A stretch of 64,000 nucleotides of DNA from Rotaria socialis (GCA_905331475.1 CAJNYU010004143.1:1-64000); one strand, 5' to 3'. Counted from the stretch's first letter, positions 12,694 to 24,984 are shown. Notes: a model not told the origin generated them from the letters alone. Translations and numbers: made by a program.

Positions 12694-14178
12694 TAATTTT
12701 CCAAGAAAGTTGATCAATCGTGTGTACGAATTTCTTTCTTCTGTTAGAGAAAATACTTGGTCTTTTCTTACATATTTGAAGAATTTACAAAGGACGATAA
12801 AAGACAACAAACTTGATATTTTCTTTCATTAGTCAATGTCTCGTGAATGTATGACATTAACTTTTGTCTTGGTACTCAACACTTATACTTCATATAATAT
12901 GCGTATGAGAAATTATTAGCATACAAGCACTGAAAGGGTGTGGGTGTGCTTATTATGAAAGATATAATCCTCGCTACCATGAAGTTAGTTTTGGCTTTGC
13001 TTCAGGATCAGAGAAGATCTGTCATGGCTGTATTTTCGCTGACGAGCATGAGGAATCACAAAAAACAAAAACATTTTTAAACACATTTAGGGGAGATTGA
13101 GATTGCTTTCTGCGTTACAGTACTGTCTGATAAATCTAACTTTAATAGAAAACTGAAGTGTAGAAAATGAAAATCAGAGATCACAATCTGGAAATAGGAG
13201 TGAGAACGAATATAAGGAGACTTCGATTTGCTATACAATTTTATTTTCAATATTTCCATTATTTTCTTTTTCTATATGTTCATACTTTTAATTAAAAACA
13301 AAATCAGGATAAATTTGTTTTCTATGTATTAGAATGATTTGATTTGATTTAACCGAATACATTAATAATGCCAACGGTGTCGACAAGGAATCAAATCGAA
13401 CCAAATTAAGATTTTGTTCCAGGTTGAATCGAATCGAGACGCTGTTATCTATTTCGTTCTTTAGTGGTGTATATTCTATTAGACACCATCAATATGAGCA
13501 AAATAACATAGTGTAGGCTACTTATTTCTAGTGGTTTGTAGTATTTCTAAATATAACTCTACACAGAAAGGCAAAATGACCAGAATATTTACTGTTTCTG
13601 AGAGGGAGTGTGGAATCCGAGTCTGAGTAAACTATGGTTAACATATGAGTGAGAATGGAGATCAGACCAAACACTTACACCCCTATGTTTTGAAAGATAA
13701 GCGGCAAATGATAAATATACCAAATGTGGTAATAGTGGCTACCAGCAAATTGGATCGCTCTCTCGTTGAATTTATGTTACCAATTGAGGATTTCTGTATC
13801 AAAGCAAAGTTATGTCAAAGATCTATTGAATTCATAATTGTGGTAATATTTTTTCTTGTTTTCTTATTCTGACATTAAATCCTCAACAACACAGTCAATT
13901 ATAGGATTAATGACATAGAAATGAGTTTCCTTGATAATGAATTTATATTTTCAAAACTTGATTAAAACCGTGTGAAACTTGCATAAAAATTTGTAGTATT
14001 TGAATTTCTAATGATATGATCATTATTTAATAAATATATTTGAAAGTAAATTTTTATGTAGGATTTCGATTGCCTACACAAACACTGTAGCAGAACTGAA
14101 ATAGTATTTATAATAGCTGATTATAAGTGTTTCTATTTTTTACATTTTCAGAAAATTGAAGAATAGCATTGTGTTTAT
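12694..14178. other. Intergenic, no supported gene
   Basis: AT-rich DNA between two convergent genes. Positions about 13335-13440 contain several GATTTGATTT/AATCGAA-type words of low complexity. A 75-codon frame at 13645-13872 has a hydrophobic end but no other support. The sequence directly downstream of the GPS exon was inspected for the missing polycystin transmembrane exons, and none were recognised. Confidence 0.5.
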
Positions 14179-16898
14179 TTAATCTGTTTGGAAAATCAGA
14201 ACAACAAGTGTAACAGAAATTCCGATAGCAATTAGTGCATGTAATCCAAGAAGAATGTTCTTTAATCGTTGTTGTCGGAAATTGGTTAATTGTTCATCAT
14301 TTCTATTGATCAGAAGAGGAAAAGAAGGCATTCCAGATTCTTTTGTCATACTATCGGATGTATCACTGCTTTGTGTCTTATCCAATGATGATGATTTCGA
14401 CGAGTCAACTTTGCGTTGTACATACTCGAATGCAATGAAAATAGCTATCACCCAACATGCCCATACAATCATAATGATCCAAGCAGTATTATCAAGGAAT
14501 ATCGACGTGAAATAGATCGTAGCTAAAACAATAGCTGTAATTGAAAGTATAAATGCAACAAAGCCAACAAAAGCATGCAAATAGTTGAAAAAAAATCTGT
14601 ATGGACTAGATGGTTCGCATCGAAACAATGCAATAAATGGTTGAAAAAATGCTAAGCCAACCACAATGACCCCTACAATAGCATGTGCAAATTCTTCTTT
14701 CTCCTTTACCCATCCACCTTTGTTGTAAACGAATATAAACATAAAGCCCAATACTGTTAGAATCGCAGATGCACTCATCAGAGTGAGATGAACGGTATAC
14801 CAAACGGCTTTATCGCATATTAAATTGTTCGACCAGGAGTTTTTGAAGTAACGAGCGAAAAGTATACCAGTTGAGACGATCAAGATCCATGTAAATACTA
14901 GGATACTGCCATGAGCTTGTACAAGTATGGATTTTTTCTTTAATCGTGTGACATTGAATTCAATGGTTTCTGCACGGCTCAGTTGAACAAAACGAGATTG
15001 AACAGTACGCGCGTTTCCTGCATGTTGTTTTAATTCATCTGTAAAATAATTATGTCGATTAGTCTCATAGAAAGACAATCGATAAAAATGATATCACTTA
15101 CTTGAGGAATCGAGCTGTCCAATTGCGAACATCGGATGATAGCGAGTCGATTGTGAAAGTTTTCGTATGCCATCGACTTCTTTTCTCAGCGAAGTGGTAA
15201 AATTGGACAACGTGAATTGACAATAAACAACACCATTTTCGAATATCTGCTGTTCTGCTGTAAATGTTCCACCTTGCTCTGATCCAGCAAGAACAGGGTG
15301 AGCATGACCACTAGGATTGATATATCTGTTCACATCGACGGTATCATTCGCAAGTCGTCGACAAATAAACACATGAGCTTCACCCTGAATAGAAAACAAG
15401 ACTATTCGCTAATGATTCAGCATTATCTGTGCAGATATAGTTGTTCTTCCTATACGAGCTCCTATCTTTTTAATTATCATCATCATCGTCATCATCAGAT
15501 AAAACTTGGGTATGCTTAGAGAAATATCTTTTTTTTTTAATTTTAACTTCTTTTCAATATGTAGAACATTATATTGTACTCGTCATTTTTCAAGGATGAC
15601 ATTAATAGATACCAAATCAGACATTATGAACGAACCATGTCATCACGTTGAGTAAGAGCAATGGCAGCCCATTCCGCTGACATGAGATTGGTGATAGCCA
15701 TATGAGCTCTTGTGACATTCTCAGAATCAAATGTCCATGAAACATTGACACTTATATGGTTATTAGGTGGAGGGTTACTCGTTGTGGTACTCGACGGTAG
15801 GATGGTAGCTGTTGTATTCAATGGTTCACTTGTTAAAGGACTAATTGTTGTGACCAGTTCGTTGACTACCTAAATGCAATGAGTTAAAGTTTATTAAACA
15901 AATCTATTTCAGAAGATAAAACATCCAAAATTTGTCATTGTACTGTTGAAGAGGAAGATGTATTTTTTAATATCTACAAATTCGAGAGGTATTATGGGTA
16001 GGCTCGTATATAGGATAATATGGGGATAGAACACAGAAAAACTAGCAATCACTCCAAATGAGACGTAATTGTATTCTTCTCGCGATGTTCTGATAGATAT
16101 ATACTGGTATTCATCATTCTTTAAGACTTCATACTCACTCGTGAAGTTAAGGTTACTTTGTAACAATTGATGAAGATGATGCTCTCAGTTTCGGCAATAG
16201 TCGCTCTAAACAAAACAAAAAACAATTTCATACGAACGAATCCTTATTCAAAATATCTTCGAATATCTCTACTGGATTTCGATATTGCCAACAAGATTAG
16301 GTGGCACGTGGAAAACAGCTTCAACACTATTTTTATCCACTTGTGAGTTGTGAATAACTCCACCGCAAGAAACATTGCGAACAAACAGATCATTTGTTGT
16401 CCAACTTCCAACGATCGTATTGTTACTGTCTTTTGCGAACAAGAGGATTCCTCTGAACGTTGTGTCAGATGAAATTCCACGAACCACGACTAAACGTCAG
16501 AAAAAACAATTATCCATGTAAAAGTAGATGACAAAATATCTAGTTTTTATCATTAATATTTCGGATGAATATTTTTCTCAAAATTTCACTACGAAACCTA
16601 CAATTTCTTATGATTTTTTTCATTTCTATTTTGAAACATTGGAGTTTTCAATCAATTAAAATTTTGGACTCGCGATTCGACTGTAATTGCCCTGGTATTC
16701 CAACTCACCGTGAATAGCGTCGCCTACTGCGTAACTGTCTGTTGCTGTGGTGATCATATAGCCAGATGAACAGCTAGAGACAGCTGCACCATGTAGCTGT
16801 GGCATTATTTCTGCGCATGCAGTAGATATTTTCTCATAATGGCTGTTTCCTTTCCAGAACAGTGAAAGAATAAGCAAAATTACTACAAACAGTTTCAT
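14179..16898 (-). CDS. Reeler-DOMON-cytochrome b561 protein (ferric-chelate reductase 1-like)
   Basis: Transmembrane electron carrier of the FRRS1/SDR2 type: cytochrome b561 uses cytosolic ascorbate to reduce ferric iron or another acceptor outside the cytosol. The start at 16898 gives a signal peptide (MKLFVVILLILSLFWKG). Exons: 16898-16709 and 16489-about 16252 (Reeler domain: TFRGILLFAKDSNNTIVGSW, then conserved Cys and His), a short exon near 16202-16126, 15869-15636 (Ser/Thr/Pro linker and first half of DOMON: VSWTFDSENVTRAHMAIT), 15384-15102 (second half of DOMON, GEAHVFICRR) and 15038-14179 (cytochrome b561). In the last exon the four expected haem-ligand histidines lie in AHGSILVF, YTVHLTLM, FAHAIVG and YLHAFVG within five to six hydrophobic segments. 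The C-tail is rich in Ser and Lys. The short exon between Reeler and DOMON is the least certain part. The gene looks intact. Confidence 0.85.
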
Positions 16899-18542
16899 CT
16901 AAAAGAAATACTTTTTCATTATTTAACTTGTTCGTAAACAAGGCGGTCAAAGTGAAACTTCAAAGCCTTGATAACAAATTCAAGTCTATCTTTTCTTTTT
17001 TACACGTCAGTATATCAACATCATCATACGATATAGCATATGTTGGTAGACTGGAGCGAAATATCGATACACAGAATCTAAACTACTCAATTTGAGCAGA
17101 AAATATCGACAGTAAAGGCATACAAGTGCAGTTCCTTCGCAAATTCAGTCATCTCTTTTTTGCATTTATGTAGTTCGCATAAATGCTTGCCTTTGATATA
17201 CTCTTTTTTACGTTCTGATTTTATCACATGTTTGCTTAGAGTATCATTGCACGTGCATATAAAGGACAAACGAGCCTCGCATGAGTGTATATTTATGCGG
17301 ATTCGGTCGGAATGTGAATGGGATAAACACTGAACTATAGATAGATTCAAAGCAGTACATAAGGTCTCATCCTTGCTTAAAAGACTCATAAGTTATATTT
17401 GGAATGCTTGCTTTTGAGTATGTATACAGTTACTTCTCAGTTTTTTTTCTATGCATTTACAAGCTTGAGAAATGCTTATAAGAAGTTAATTATGGATGGT
17501 ATCTTTTCACTATTCCGATTCTGAATGATTCAGGCTTGTACAGATGTACGTTTATGAAGAAAAAAAGAACATAGAAATATATGTTTACTACTTCACAATT
17601 GTTGAAGGTTTTATTTGAATGAAAGTAGTGACATTATTTTTAAAATGTTCAAAAAACGATGTTCTACTCTCAAATGGCAAGTGTGTTGGAATAATTTAAC
17701 AGTTTGTTTCATTGTGCATAAGGCTTCATTCTGGTTAGCACTTCAGTTGATAATTTCTTGTGTATGAAGTACATCTCGATGAGTCTGTAGAGTTTGTGGA
17801 ATCGATCGAGCTTGGACATTGAAAAAAGTTGAATAGTTAGACATGTATGACTGATGCCACCTTGTTTCCTTAGTTTATCATATTTATTTATGCAAAATTT
17901 CTTGTTCCCGATGGTATAAAATGACTCAGCGTTGAATTTTTTCTATTATCAACGAATCATTCATAGATTAGCCTGCTGTTAATTAACTAGTCGCTACCTA
18001 TAGACCAGTCGATCGCCAGTATAGCGGTTCTATCTCTGAGCTGTGCTACTGCCCAATGATCTTGTCAAAAGTCACAGAAGCAGTGACTTCGTCAAGAAAA
18101 GTTTTTTTTAAAGAACCTAACGAAACTTTTTCGAATTTGATCGATTTCAGACCAATGCCGATCAATTTCAAAAATTGGAATGGTGCACCCGTATGGTCAA
18201 CATTTGAACATCATAGTCTAAATTCTAAACTACAATGACAGTAATCTTTGGCAGGAAAATATCAAACCATTTTTATTGTAAGATTATTATAATTCGGAGT
18301 CATACCTCTGTTTATAGAAACTTATTAATTTTAATGACCAATCTGTCTATGGAAAAAGCATAATTTGAGAAATTGTGTCTATTTTGTATTTTATTTCAAT
18401 CAATGGTTCAAGAAAGAAGCTGGCATTGGTAGAAGAAATGGTCGAAAAAGAAGAAAACAGAGAAAGCTAGGTCTGATAGGTTTTCGTACTCGAAAATTGT
18501 TATCGTTCTAAAGCATAGTTGTACAAAGTATGAAGTCAGTTC
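16899..18542. other. Intergenic, no supported gene
   Basis: No gene, RNA or repeat recognised. A 100-codon minus-strand frame (17389-17087) is Cys/His-containing but shows no zinc-finger spacing or splice context and is treated as chance. Confidence 0.5.
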
Positions 18543-18925
18543 TCAGCGACAGTTATAGACAACCATGAACGATTTGAAGTATAAAACGCATGGATCACTA
18601 AGCGCACTGTTGCTCGTAGTAAAATTACAGGATTGAAGGTTTTCACATCTATTAATCGCTATTTGGGTGACCGTCATTGCTGAACAATTACAGTATGAAC
18701 ACATACAACCGGAACAATTCGAAACTCCATAAAATGCTTGAACAATATTCAGTATTAGTGAACTGTTGCAAACGAGCTTAATTGCACCACCCTCTTGATA
18801 TGTATAAGCTAGATTTGCTATAGAAAGAGAGAGCGGACTATTTTGTAAACTTGTCGATAGAAAATATAACATATCAACAACATTGTTAGTAGTTGCAGTG
18901 ACGGTGCTTGTTATCGATGAGTTCA
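18543..18925 (-). CDS. SUEL/galactose-binding lectin domain, C-terminal exon
   Basis: Terminal exon of a minus-strand gene. It begins after an ATTTATCTTCTAG acceptor at 18926-18927 and ends with TGA at 18543. It encodes a short Thr/Ser/Asn-rich lead (STVTATTNNVVD) followed by a D-galactoside/L-rhamnose-binding SUEL lectin domain: EGGAIKLVCNSS opening strand, YGVSNCSGC, paired cysteines, CENLQSCNFTTSNSALSDPC and a closing FMVVYNC. The eight or more cysteines, the SDPC block and the ending xVVYxC are typical of the family, which binds carbohydrate outside cells and also sits at the N-terminus of latrophilins. The 5' exons, including any signal peptide, were not found upstream, so the rest of the protein is unknown. 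No transmembrane segment follows the lectin domain. Confidence 0.7.
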
Positions 18926-19382
18926 CTAGAAGATAAATGTTATTACTGGCTCAGTAGTAAGTTGATACCAATCATAAGCAAGTATAATCGAGAATAAAGC
19001 AATTCTCTCAAATCTGTAAAAAACGCTATCTAATTGTCTCCTATGCTCGTCCTCAATAAGTTGACACTTGAGTTTAACTGAGTTGTCAACTTTGCACTAT
19101 CTATTTCCAAAACATAAGAGCGATTCTCAAAGGCAGACTGCCACAAAAGCACGAACATATCAAATCTCTCTCAGTCAGTAGTGTCAAACATGTAAACGGA
19201 ATTTAGCTTGTCAAGTTATCCCAAGCATCACCGATTGCAATACCATGCATACTTCAGATGGGTTTAATAAACCATCCAGTATGTAGTAAAAGAGTAGTCT
19301 TTTGGTAGATAAAACATTAAAAGAGATATGGTTGTGGTTTTTTTGTCGGTGTCTGTCCATGTCGATCAACTTGGGTTGTACA

Positions 19383-19560
19383 CGGTCGTTAGTAACCGTT
19401 TACGATACGGCGAAATACGGCCGTAATACAGTGCATGCCAAAACGTCGAATTACGGCGATTTACGGTCGGAAACATTATAAAACGGCAGTATACGTTATT
19501 GTATGCGGCCGTTTACGATCGTATGAAGTCGTCGTAATGTTCGTCCTGGGTGTATTGCCT
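19383..19560. repeat. TACGGC-rich repeat block, copy 1
   Basis: Dense in TACGGC/GCCGTA words (AATACGGCCGTAATAC, TTTACGGTCGG, GCGGCCGTTTACGATCG) and ending in AGTCGTCGTAATGTTCGTCCTGGG. A shorter related copy in the same orientation lies at 26500-26550. Locally far richer in GC and CpG than its surroundings. Confidence 0.65.
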
Positions 19561-19616
19561 TCGGCCAATCATGCCTACGCCCACGCCCGCAAGATTACAA
19601 GATTAGCCTACTCGAC

Positions 19617-19647
19617 ATATATATATATATATATATATTTTTTTTTT
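19617..19647. repeat. (TA)n microsatellite followed by a T run
   Basis: About ten TA units, then about nine T, immediately downstream of the TACGGC block. Confidence 0.85.
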
Positions 19648-19712
19648 GTTCGGTTCTGTTTAACGAACATTTGGCCATTGTAGCTACTAAGCATACCCAT
19701 GTGTTTCATTAC

Positions 19713-19817
19713 GATGAAACTGCGGCGCAGTTACGCCGTAACTGCGATCGCACTGTGACCCGTAATTGCGGAAAATTGCGACGTAGTTACGCGCAACTAC
19801 GATGAAAAAATCGCAGT
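19713..19817. repeat. GTTACGC palindrome block, copy 1
   Basis: Contains GCAGTTACGCCGTAACTGC, an almost perfect palindrome, then GATCGCACTGTGACCCGTAATTGCGG, AGTTACGCGCAACTACGATG and AAAAAATCGCAGT. Related copies are at 26826-26960 and 27370-27475. The block ends at the N at 19818. Confidence 0.7.
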
Positions 19818-20106
19818 NCATTTTCTCTATTGGATGGTGTATGTATTGTCAGACCCTACTGTGTTCCTTTGCAAGATCATTACATGGCGTTATCATGTGA
19901 ATGCTATAATATTCCACAATACATAGTGAAAGGCATGTATTATCTTCCTTTCAGTAGAACGAATAAAATGACTGTTTCCAAATTTCAATTTATTTTATGC
20001 TCATACGCCACTTTTCAATCATTTTAAAAAATAAATATTCACTGATTTTTTTAACAAATCAAGTTAGTTTGATAGGCTTTTGAAAAGCTCAAAATTTTTC
20101 TATCTT

Positions 20107-21006
20107 CTAAAATGTTACTGTAGCATTCACATCGTTTGCTGGTTTTTCCAAAGGGAAATGGTCTTCATTGCTGTTTATTTGTGGGTGAACACCTGCTTTA
20201 TTAGCGCTGTTTTCGTTCTTGATATATCGTCCAGGATGAAAAACGTTGAACGCGATAAACGCGATAACCATCGGAAGACCATCCAGACACGCAAAATAGA
20301 CCTCATGAGTAATGATATAACCAGACCAGCCACCTTGTAATTCAACAGTTCGATAAATGCAACGAATGAAAATCATCAAGGTGATAATGCTCATGCCAAA
20401 AATTAAAATTCTTAAGTCTTTTGTTAGGATCACGTTTGATAGGGTTATTCGGATAATATATATCACGACAAATATTATATATATTGTCATGGTAAACATT
20501 TGCCAACAAATACCTCCGATCATGATATTTGTACCCAGCGTCGTGTCACCATTAGTCGTGACTGCAGTTGCGGCTATTCATCCGCCGACAGATTGTATGA
20601 TAAGAGAGATTAGATCAGCAATGACAAAGATCACGGTGTACCATTGTGGTGCCAGTATTGAGTATTGACGACCAACCATGATGACGATCAGACCAAATAC
20701 AACATAGAGTGCAGCTGAGAAGAACGATGGTGCAATAATTAGTGTCACAGTCTGTGCGAGAAATGCATCAAGATTCGTATCATCTGTCCATGAATATATT
20801 CGAGCCGCGTAGCCGATAATCTCTGTTATTCCACCGATTAATAGTACAATAAGCCACCACATGCGAGATGTGAACATTTGATAAGTATGAACGATAGTAG
20901 AGATTGTAAAAAGCAGCAAACCTGTGATATCGACTCCCAAAGATGGCTGATATCCATATTGAGAAGAAATAGTACTGTTGCCAATGGGAGGAGGTACTGA
21001 AGCCAT
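20107..21006 (-). pseudogene. RTA1-like multi-pass membrane protein, one in-frame TGA
   Basis: An intronless 299-codon frame from ATG at 21006 to the stop at 20107, with a single TGA at 20580-20578. The family (RTA1/RSB1 lipid-translocating exporter-like) consists of fungal seven-helix membrane proteins tied to resistance to azoles, aminocholesterol and sphingoid bases. The match is strong along the whole length: WWLIVLLIGGITEIIGYAAR, TLIIAPSFFSAALYVVFG, FVIADLISLIIQSVGG, TNIMIGGICWQ, IFIRCIYRTVELQGGW, EVYFACLDGLPM and NVFHPGRYI. Seven hydrophobic segments are visible. The TGA replaces the residue after SVGG, where the family normally has Gly (GGG then I/M-A), so one G-to-T change of GGA would explain it. 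Codons downstream remain in frame and conserved. Absence from most animals and lack of introns suggest horizontal transfer from a fungus. It may be a recent pseudogene, a polymorphism or a base error. Confidence 0.85.
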
Positions 21007-22360
21007 ATTCTAATAGTAGTGTCAAGGACTTGTAGATGCCACAAAAAAGTTCTTTTTAAGTTTCTTTGAAAGTTTACCTGATAGAATAGGAAGGTCACTG
21101 TTGCGGTCAGTGCTCTACTATATTTGGTTCATTTGGAATTTGCACAAAAGAGTATAAGAAACAAAATAAGTTGATTCTATGATATGAATTGTTGTATGTT
21201 CTCTTAAAAAAATAGAATACACAAGTTGATTTGTTGACATTTGAATTCTCGGTAATATTTCTGATAATACAATTTGAATAGAAAATGTGAAGCTGTTGAC
21301 GTTATTCAATTGCCAGATTTATGGGTTATCCCTCTGTCTCATTCAATTGCACATTCTAAGAAGATTTCTTGTGGTTTTCGAATAAACACTGCCCTTCTAA
21401 TATCAATGTTTTCAATGAGAATTCCGGTCGAAATAAACAACTAAGAAAAAAAAAGAGTTAGAGCAAAAAAGATCAATCTGAAAATCTAAACTACGGATAT
21501 TTGGCAAAAATGTTTTAACATATGATAGATACATGATGAACAATATCACATCGCGTATTATCATCCATTACTACACTGGACAAGCATGGTAAGTTAGGTA
21601 ATCTGTTGTTTTAGCTTCTAAAACTGAAGCAAGCCAGCAATTCATCTGTGAATCAAGTTACAAATAATTTTGATATGAAAGCATTATAAAGCAACGCACT
21701 GATCGACTAAACAATTGCCATAACACTAGACAAGTTAAGGCACGTAGATAATGCAGACAACGGTCTGAATCAATATTAAATCAGTGAACCCGTGTATTAC
21801 GCAGAGAGTAACTCACTGTTTTAATTTCTCGATAAGACGTTTGAAAAAAATCGGCGGTGTAGCGGTGGAATCACAATGGCTCGGACTGAATAAAAAATTC
21901 AAATATTTTACAGAGGTCGACCAAACATATTCAAGACTGTTACTAAATATAAATTTTCATACACTGTAAAGAAAGTGAATGATTGAGACGGTTAGTTGTT
22001 CTTTATCATGTTCTATTGAAAATTTCAATTGAATAAAGTGCATTGAATGTCAGGTGCGCAAAATAGATGCTTTTTGGAATTTGAATTTTGTTTTTCACAA
22101 TTCCAAGTGAGCGGCAAATATCCATCTGCATCATAGATACCTACTCTCTGAGTTGAAGACTAGGAAAAACATTTTCACAACTTTTTTGAATATATTTAAA
22201 GTTATTAAATAAAGTTTGAATTAAGCGTGAATCAAATTTGAAAGAAAAATAATTGAACAATCCACACGATAAAACTCACAAATATTGATCTTAGATAAAT
22301 CCAACACTTTTAGACTGCACACCATGCGAAAGACATTAAAATTTTACTATCAAAGTCAGA
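21007..22360. other. Intergenic, no supported gene
   Basis: AT-rich DNA between the RTA1-like frame and the inverted repeat. Open frames here overlap in several phases and show no domain. Confidence 0.5.
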
Positions 22361-22364
22361 AGTG

Positions 22365-23045
22365 TCACATATCCTACAGATCGGGCATGCTAGGGATGCC
22401 ACCAGAGATGCGGGATACACAACAATGACACTCCCAGCAAGTAAAATATCATCGCTATAAGAAATCAATCACTCGCATTCTGTATCTACAACAAAGCTGC
22501 CGCGTCTCACGCAGAGACACTGCATCTCCCGATGAAAAAATATTTTTCGATTTTCAGGCCCTAGACCCCACCGCATATACGCCGAACTTGAAACCTGAAT
22601 TCAACTGAAACTCCAACTTTCAACTTTCCAGTTTCACCTCATTGCTCTGACACTACTGACGAATCTTTGGTACATGTGTGTGTAGACGAACATATATGTC
22701 CCTTCCCCGGCACCCACACCCTTGAAACTTGATAGTTGAAGGTTGAAACTTGAAAGTTGGAGTTTCAGTTGAATTCAAGTTTCAAGTTCGACGTATATGC
22801 GATGGAGTCTAGGGCCTGAAAATCGAAAGATATGTTTTCATCGGGTGATGCAGATGCCAGATATGCGACATCTCTCTGTGAAGAAGTGCGGGAGATGCGG
22901 CTTCTCACGCAGAGACGTAGAATACACTGAAATAATTCTATGTAGCTATAGTATTGGTATTGTGTTATTAATAGTTTTGCATGTTGGCGTCTCTGTTGGC
23001 ATCTCTAGCATCCCCGATATTTCGGATTTGTGACACCTCTCATCA
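22365..23045. mobile_element. Imperfect inverted-repeat (foldback/MITE-like) element
   Basis: About 680 bp. The outer ends match in inverse: AGAAGTGTCACATATCC at the left against the complement of the right end (AGAGGTGTCACAAATCC), followed on both arms by GAT(C)GGG..ATGCTAG(G/A)GATGCCA. Near the centre, the arms CTGAATTCAACTGAAACTCC (left) and GGAGTTTCAGTTGAATTC (right) pair again, as do TCGATTTTCAGGCCCTAGA and TCTAGGGCCTGAAAATCGA. The unpaired centre is about 22640-22725. Arms have diverged by substitutions and indels, with TCTCACGCAGAGAC present in both. No transposase is encoded. Ends starting in GTGTCAC could suit a DNA transposon, but no target-site duplication is obvious. Confidence 0.8.
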
Positions 23046-24980
23046 AAGTTTACTTTAGCAAAAAACCAAATCGATACATAGAGGAAGTCAAGAGCAGGTG
23101 ATTAAGGGATTTTATCGTTTATTTAGGAAATTCCATTAACGAACATCATTGTTTTCATACCATTCGATTCTTTTAGCTTTTTTTAGCAGCTATATAAGAT
23201 TTGTCTTGAGCTAGGGCTGCAAAAAAATCTTGCTCACTAACGCAGAAGCCCGATGTCATGAAAATGAAAGAAAATAGTACATTACTATTCTTTCTCTCTC
23301 TCTTTCTTTCTTACTAGTTTACTACAGCAGCAATATATCTGCATACTTTAGCTACTTCATCCGCATGAGTATAGTAAAAAATATAGAAAGAAAAACATTG
23401 TCCCCTTACCATCGGTTTCACCATGGATGTCATGCGAATGTTTATACGTACTGTGGGTTTCTGAGCGAATACGTTCTCTACTGATGTAATATGACAAAAG
23501 CATGAATAATAACACAAAACTATTGTCAAGTCATATTCAACAAGAATCGCTCCACTTGACGATTATTTGTTTTGTATAGTATTTTGTAGTATGAAAAAAA
23601 AATCAAATTCAGACCCTGAAAAGCATACAACACTGGTCGATATCTTCTCAAAACTTTATCATAGACAATAAAAATAACCACTTACATGCGGCCGATATAA
23701 ACACGTTGCTTCTGCTTCTTCCGCAAAATAAGTAAACGACGAGAAAGTAGTTGTAATGGCATGACAGTTAGATTTCTCATTGTCATACTCTACTTCAACT
23801 TTCTCGCTTTTTATTAATCTGCCTAGCAAAACGAAAAAAACCAACAAACAAGCAAAAGATCATGACTCGTGAAATAACAGAAGAATGAACCAAAGAGAAA
23901 AAGAAAAAAGATAATAAAGTACATTATCTCCTATCCTAACAGTTACTTGTAAGTAGAACCCGTTCAAAAACGTTGGCTCGCCACTGCATACGCGCAGTAG
24001 GAAGTTCTGAATAAAATGAATAACGTTTTTCATCTAGAAGTGCAGTACTATAGTTAAATTTTATGTTTCCTCCACAAAATAATAATTCAGAAAACGTCGT
24101 CGTTTCTGATTATACAACATTATGGTAAGATAGTACCCGGAGAACCCGTTTGCTCCGATGAAAGAAAAGCCTGCGCCGAAAAAAATAAAAAATCTGATTG
24201 GTAGATACATTCAAGAAAAAGAAATAGAAAACCAGTGCTGCAGTAAAGAGAGGGAGAGGGAGAAAAAGACGGGCAGCTGACAAAAATGACTGTTTCACAA
24301 AGAAATAGTTGTCAATCTCATAGAATTTGAATCATTTTTTCTGCACTTCATTTCATTCCAAGGTAGTTGTGGATGTTGATGCTTACTTTAGAGAAAACAT
24401 AAAAATACAAAATAGAAATGAAGAACAAAACAAGAGGGAAAAGAACAAAACAGACAGAAAGACAAAAAAAGAAGTAATGCTCATGTCGGTGACTCAATTT
24501 AGGTGAAAGAATCAACAAATTTGTGAAAAACATAAAAATTACAACATGGGAAACGACACAAGGATTCACATTGAAACAGAATGGTAACCACTTGTAAGTG
24601 ATTCCGCTAAGATATCTTTCGGACTATTACACTCAAATCGTGAGCAGGTCTAATCTCAGTTATCGTCTTCATAGCTCGCAGTTGGCCACATGAAAAATGT
24701 TATTTGCTTGATAAATAAAGAATCAAATGAATGCAGAATTGCATTCCATCGATATGCTTTGTGTTATTTATTTGATTATACAACAATCATTAAGGGTCTA
24801 CATTGAAATTCTATAGGTACGAATGAAAGATTACAAGTATAACGAAAATTTTAGTTAAATTAAAAAAGCAAGTATTCAAAGCACAAGTATAAGATAAAGT
24901 ATTTTAGTTAGAAGAACAGAGTTGTGCAGTGAAACAGACATCGTGTTATCATTCAGTCATTGTATTTAAACTGAATAAAG
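23046..24980. other. Intergenic, low-complexity CT/AG stretches
   Basis: No supported gene. Contains a CT-rich run at about 23288-23312 and A/G-rich stretches near 23870-23920 and 24410-24480. Minus-strand frames at 23314-23529, 23659-23847, 24110-24298 and 24348-24569 are short, hydrophobic and unsupported. Confidence 0.5.
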
Positions 24981-24984
24981 CAAC

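Larger units (their letters stand above)
18926..20106. other. Intergenic with GC-rich short repeats
   Basis: No gene supported. Two repeat blocks (19383-19560 and 19713-19817) and a TA microsatellite are listed separately. The ambiguous base at 19818 lies exactly at the end of the second block. The 82-codon frame starting at 19435 is made from the repeat and is not considered coding. Confidence 0.55.

Noticed and set aside
19435..19683. 82-codon frame across the TACGGC block
   Set aside because: Built from the repeat and the TA/T microsatellite; no conserved equivalent in the second copy.
20578..20580. Selenocysteine or readthrough at the TGA in the RTA1-like gene
   Set aside because: The family has glycine here and no structural element is evident; a point mutation is simpler.
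22797..23033. 78-codon frame in the inverted repeat
   Set aside because: It lies inside the repeat arm, and the matching arm does not preserve it.
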